Shown piece by piece: positions 5,629 through 8,124 of a stretch of 8,124 nucleotides of DNA (positions within the stretch are counted from its first letter, which is position 1; the number at the start of each line of letters is the position of its first letter). The notes beneath the pieces were generated by a model, which was not told the DNA's origin, did not search any database, and worked only from the letters and a program-made list of their open reading frames with translations. The stretch comes from Treponema sp. (GTDB taxonomy: Bacteria; Spirochaetota; Spirochaetia; Treponematales; Treponemataceae): assembly GCA_017390125.1 (NCBI GenBank), contig JAFPCT010000060.1, forward strand, positions 1 through 8,124, read 5' to 3'. A program made the translations under genes and the position numbers.

Positions 5629-7016
5629 TGAAAGACATTCAGTGTGATGTGCTTATTGTTGGTTGTGGTGTCGCAGGCTTGTACTGCGCCCTGAACCTTC
5701 CGGAAAATCTTGACGTTGTTGTCATTACTAAGTCCCAGGCAGAAAAGTGCGATTCATACCTTGCCCAGGGCGGTATATGCGTCCTTAAGGATGAGTCTGA
5801 CTATGAGTCATATTTTGAGGATACTTTGAAGGCCGGGCATTATGAGAACAACAGACGTTCTGTTGAGCTTATGATCCGCAATTCTCCAGAAGTCATCCGA
5901 GACCTTATTTCTTACGGAACTCGTTTTGAGAAAGATTCCGACGGCAGCCTGAAATATACCCGTGAAGGAGCTCATTCAACTCCGAGAATCCTTTTCCATG
6001 AGGATATTACCGGCGAGGAAATTACAAGTCATCTTCTGGCTGTTGTCCGCACCCTTAAAAATGTCCGCCTCCTTGAAAATACTACGATGCTCGACATTAC
6101 GGAAGCTTCTGCCGGCGGAAAACGATATTGCACTGGCGTTATTGCTGGTTCTGAGGGAAATGTTTTTGCAATCCGCTCTACAGAAACTGTATGGGCTTGC
6201 GGCGGCATCGGCGGTCTTTTTGCCCATTCAACGAACTATCCTCATCTGACGGGGGATGCCCTTGGAATCGCCCTCAGACACGGAATTCCTTTGCAGAACC
6301 CTGATTACATTCAGATTCATCCTACGACTCTTTACACAGGAAGCCAGGAGAATGCAGTCAGAAAGGACTGTGCTTTCCTTATAAGTGAAAGCGTCCGCGG
6401 TGAGGGCGGAATACTTTACAACAAGCTTCCGAAAGACGGAGGCGTACGCTTTGTAAACGAGCTTCTGCCCCGGGACGTTGTTACAAATGCAATCCTTGTC
6501 CAGATGGAAAAAGACGGAACTCCGTGCGTATGGCTTTCCATGGAAAATATTCCTGAAAAAGAAATTACAGGCCATTTTAAGCACATTTACGAGCGCTGCC
6601 TTGAGGAAGGATACGACTGTACGAAAGAGCCTGTACCTGTAGTTCCTGCCCAGCATTATTTTATGGGCGGGGTAGACGTTGATGAAAAAAGCCGTACTGC
6701 CATGAACGGGCTTTACGCAGTAGGGGAAACTTCCTGCAACGGCGTGCACGGAAAGAACAGGCTTGCTTCAAATTCGCTTTTGGAAAGCCTTGTATTTGCA
6801 CGGATTGCGGCACGCTCAATTGAATCGGAGATTAAAAGCATAAGGGCTCTGAACTTTGGTGCCGCGGCTCTGAATCCGGCTGAATATCAGGATACAGAAA
6901 ACCTCTTCAGAGGATACAAAAAGATAATCTTAGACGAAATTAAAAGGATGAAAGAGTATCATGAACGAAATAACCATGAAAATGAACATGGACAACTTGA
7001 TTCTAGAAGCGCTTAG
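5625..7016 (+). CDS. nadB: L-aspartate oxidase NadB, short form
   Basis: NadB is an FAD enzyme that oxidises L-aspartate to iminoaspartate, using oxygen or fumarate as acceptor; fumarate is the likely acceptor in an anaerobe. The N-terminal Rossmann motif is VGCGVAG (12-18), followed by YLAQGGI (45-51). The fumarate reductase/succinate dehydrogenase flavoprotein core shows HSTPR (117-121), HPTTLY (232-237), SESVRGEGG (254-262), PRDVV (282-286), HYFMGGV (344-350) and GVHGKNRLASNSLLE (373-387); H232, R283, H344 and R379 correspond to active-site residues described in E. coli NadB. At 463 residues it is shorter than E. coli NadB (540), losing much of the C-terminal helical domain. The tandem ATGATG gives two possible starts, 5625 and 5628; the second sits at a better distance (8 bases) from GGAG at 5616-5619. 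The last 18 residues lie in the overlap with nadC and look like non-conserved tail. Confidence 0.96.
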   Translation: MMKDIQCDVLIVGCGVAGLYCALNLPENLDVVVITKSQAEKCDSYLAQGGICVLKDESDYESYFEDTLKAGHYENNRRSVELMIRNSPEVIRDLISYGTRFEKDSDGSLKYTREGAHSTPRILFHEDITGEEITSHLLAVVRTLKNVRLLENTTMLDITEASAGGKRYCTGVIAGSEGNVFAIRSTETVWACGGIGGLFAHSTNYPHLTGDALGIALRHGIPLQNPDYIQIHPTTLYTGSQENAVRKDCAFLISESVRGEGGILYNKLPKDGGVRFVNELLPRDVVTNAILVQMEKDGTPCVWLSMENIPEKEITGHFKHIYERCLEEGYDCTKEPVPVVPAQHYFMGGVDVDEKSRTAMNGLYAVGETSCNGVHGKNRLASNSLLESLVFARIAARSIESEIKSIRALNFGAAALNPAEYQDTENLFRGYKKIILDEIKRMKEYHERNNHENEHGQLDSRSA

Positions 7017-7812
7017 AGAAGACATTTCAAGCGAGGATGTTTCTACAAACGCCGTTATGCCGGAACCTAAGCCAGGTGAAGTTGATCTTATTGCAAAACA
7101 GGAGGGAATAATTGCAGGTCTTGGTGTATTTGCCCGTGTTTTTGAGCTTTTGAGTGATGACACAAAGGTTACTTTCTCTGTAAAGGACGGAGATGCCGTT
7201 CAGAAAGGACAGAAAATCGCTCTGGTGCAGGGTGATATAAGGGTTCTTCTTTCCGGAGAACGTACAGCTCTTAACTATCTGCAGCGCATGAGCGGAATTG
7301 CGACATACACACATCAGGTTGCTTTCCTTCTTGCCGGAACAAAGACAAAGCTTCTTGATACACGAAAGACAACTCCGAACAATCGTATTTTTGAAAAGTA
7401 CGCAGTAAAAGTAGGAGGGGGAAACAACCACCGCTACAATCTTTCAGACGGAGTCCTGCTCAAGGACAATCACATTGGAGCCGCAGGAAGCGTAACTGCT
7501 GCTGTCCGCATGGCAAAGGAATATGCTCCTTTTGTACGCAAGATTGAGGTTGAGGTAGAGACTCTTGACCAGGTAAAGGAAGCAGTTGCTGCCGGAGCCG
7601 ACATAATCATGCTCGACAACATGAGCCACGACACAATGAAGGAAGCCATGCAGATTATCGGCGGCAAGGCCGAAGTTGAAGTTTCAGGCAACGTGACAAA
7701 GGAAAATATTGCCCGCATTACAGATTTGGGAGTGGATTACATTTCAAGCGGCGCGCTTACTCATTCTGCGCCGATTTTGGACTTGTCACTCAAAAATCTT
7801 CATGCAATTTAA
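6961..7812 (+). CDS. nadC: Nicotinate-nucleotide pyrophosphorylase (quinolinate phosphoribosyltransferase) NadC
   Basis: NadC decarboxylates and phosphoribosylates quinolinate with PRPP to give nicotinate mononucleotide, completing the dedicated de novo branch. The family signature is complete: ER (100-101) in GERTALNYLQRMSGIAT, DTRKTTP (133-139), KVGGGNNHRYNLSDG (150-164), KDNH (168-171), EVEVE (196-200), MLDN (217-220), SGN (242-244) and SSGALTHSA (262-270). The 283-residue length is usual. The ATG at 6961 overlaps nadB by 56 bases and is preceded by AGGA at 6945-6948, 12 bases away, which is rather far; other in-frame ATGs at 6976, 6982 and 6988 lack a better site, so the true start could be up to nine codons later. 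The family core starts around residue 11 (DNLILEALREDI), so the choice does not affect function. Confidence 0.97.
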   Translation: MNEITMKMNMDNLILEALREDISSEDVSTNAVMPEPKPGEVDLIAKQEGIIAGLGVFARVFELLSDDTKVTFSVKDGDAVQKGQKIALVQGDIRVLLSGERTALNYLQRMSGIATYTHQVAFLLAGTKTKLLDTRKTTPNNRIFEKYAVKVGGGNNHRYNLSDGVLLKDNHIGAAGSVTAAVRMAKEYAPFVRKIEVEVETLDQVKEAVAAGADIIMLDNMSHDTMKEAMQIIGGKAEVEVSGNVTKENIARITDLGVDYISSGALTHSAPILDLSLKNLHAI

Positions 7813-7847
7813 TTTAAATCGATTGAAAAAAAGACGGAGTATAAGAA

Positions 7848-8124
7848 ATGAAACTGACCGGGGAAGAAAGAAGGCTAAAAATATTGTCTCTGCTTGAGGG
7901 GTCTGAAAAACCTCTTTCCGGCTCTATGCTTTCCAATATGCTTGGAGTAAGCCGGCAGGTTATTGTAACGGATATTGCGCTGCTCAGGGCTTCCCGCTCG
8001 GATATTGCGGCTACAACAAACGGCTATGTGCTGTCCAAGGCTGAGATTACGGCACACCGCAGGATCTTTAAGGTAAATCACTCTGACGAGCAGATTCCTG
8101 AGGAATTGACCTGCATTACAGATC
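7848..8124 (+). CDS. niaR: Niacin-responsive transcriptional repressor NiaR (3' end outside window)
   Basis: The 92 visible residues start at ATG 7848, with GGAG at 7836-7839 eight bases upstream. Residues about 5-62 form an HTH_11-type winged helix (RRLKILSLLE, LSNMLGVSRQVIVTDIALLR, then NGYVLS as the wing). From about 72 the 3H domain begins (FKVNHSDEQIPEEL); H78 is the first of the three histidines that name the domain, and E85 or E86 would be another metal ligand. This architecture is that of NiaR (YrxA in Bacillus, TM_1602 in Thermotoga), which binds niacin and represses NAD synthesis or niacin uptake genes. The gene follows nadC after 35 bases with no terminator, so it is most likely the last or a later gene of the same operon and represses its own synthesis. 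The remaining 3H domain lies beyond the window edge. Confidence 0.93.
   Translation, partial: MKLTGEERRLKILSLLEGSEKPLSGSMLSNMLGVSRQVIVTDIALLRASRSDIAATTNGYVLSKAEITAHRRIFKVNHSDEQIPEELTCITD

Noticed and set aside
6228..6749. A 173-codon open frame on the minus strand inside nadB
   Set aside because: nadB is fully explained by conserved motifs on the plus strand; the antisense product has no recognisable domain and no promoter or ribosome site.

Overview
The window looks like chromosomal DNA from a spirochaete, most likely a Treponema-type organism. This rests on overall style rather than a marker gene: moderate GC, long A/T homopolymer runs in the one large intergenic gap, a lipoprotein with a relaxed spirochaete-like lipobox, and a short HrpA-type helicase paired with a CapA-type lipoprotein. 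I hold the genus weakly and the bacterial assignment firmly. There is no mobile element, tRNA, rRNA or CRISPR array.

Left part (1-4254): the 3' end of a plus-strand gene for an alpha-helical, HEAT/TPR-like repeat protein with a Lys/Glu/Pro tail ends at 511. Its Rho-independent terminator overlaps the stop codon. Converging on it from the right is a minus-strand pair, a CapA/PGA_cap-like lipoprotein followed by a DEAH-box helicase of the HrpA family. The two overlap by 10 bases, so they are probably translationally coupled. The helicase carries about 180 C-terminal residues that I cannot assign.

Middle (4255-4719): a 465-base gap without a protein gene, but full of signals. On the minus strand there is a candidate small structured RNA of about 200 nt (about 4322-4526). 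It has its own plausible promoter, several internal hairpins and a clear intrinsic terminator. I could not match it to a known RNA class, and it is the most interesting item here. Next come an A/T homopolymer block, an inverted repeat, and the plus-strand promoter of the nad operon with a candidate NiaR operator over its -35 region.

Right part (4720-8124): a compact plus-strand operon nadA-nadB-nadC-niaR. NadB oxidises L-aspartate to iminoaspartate, NadA condenses this with dihydroxyacetone phosphate to quinolinate, and NadC converts quinolinate to nicotinate mononucleotide. The last gene, cut by the window edge, encodes the niacin-responsive repressor NiaR (HTH plus the start of a 3H domain). 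The operon therefore appears to encode its own feedback repressor. nadA/nadB overlap by 4 bases and nadB/nadC by 56; niaR follows nadC after 35 bases with no terminator.
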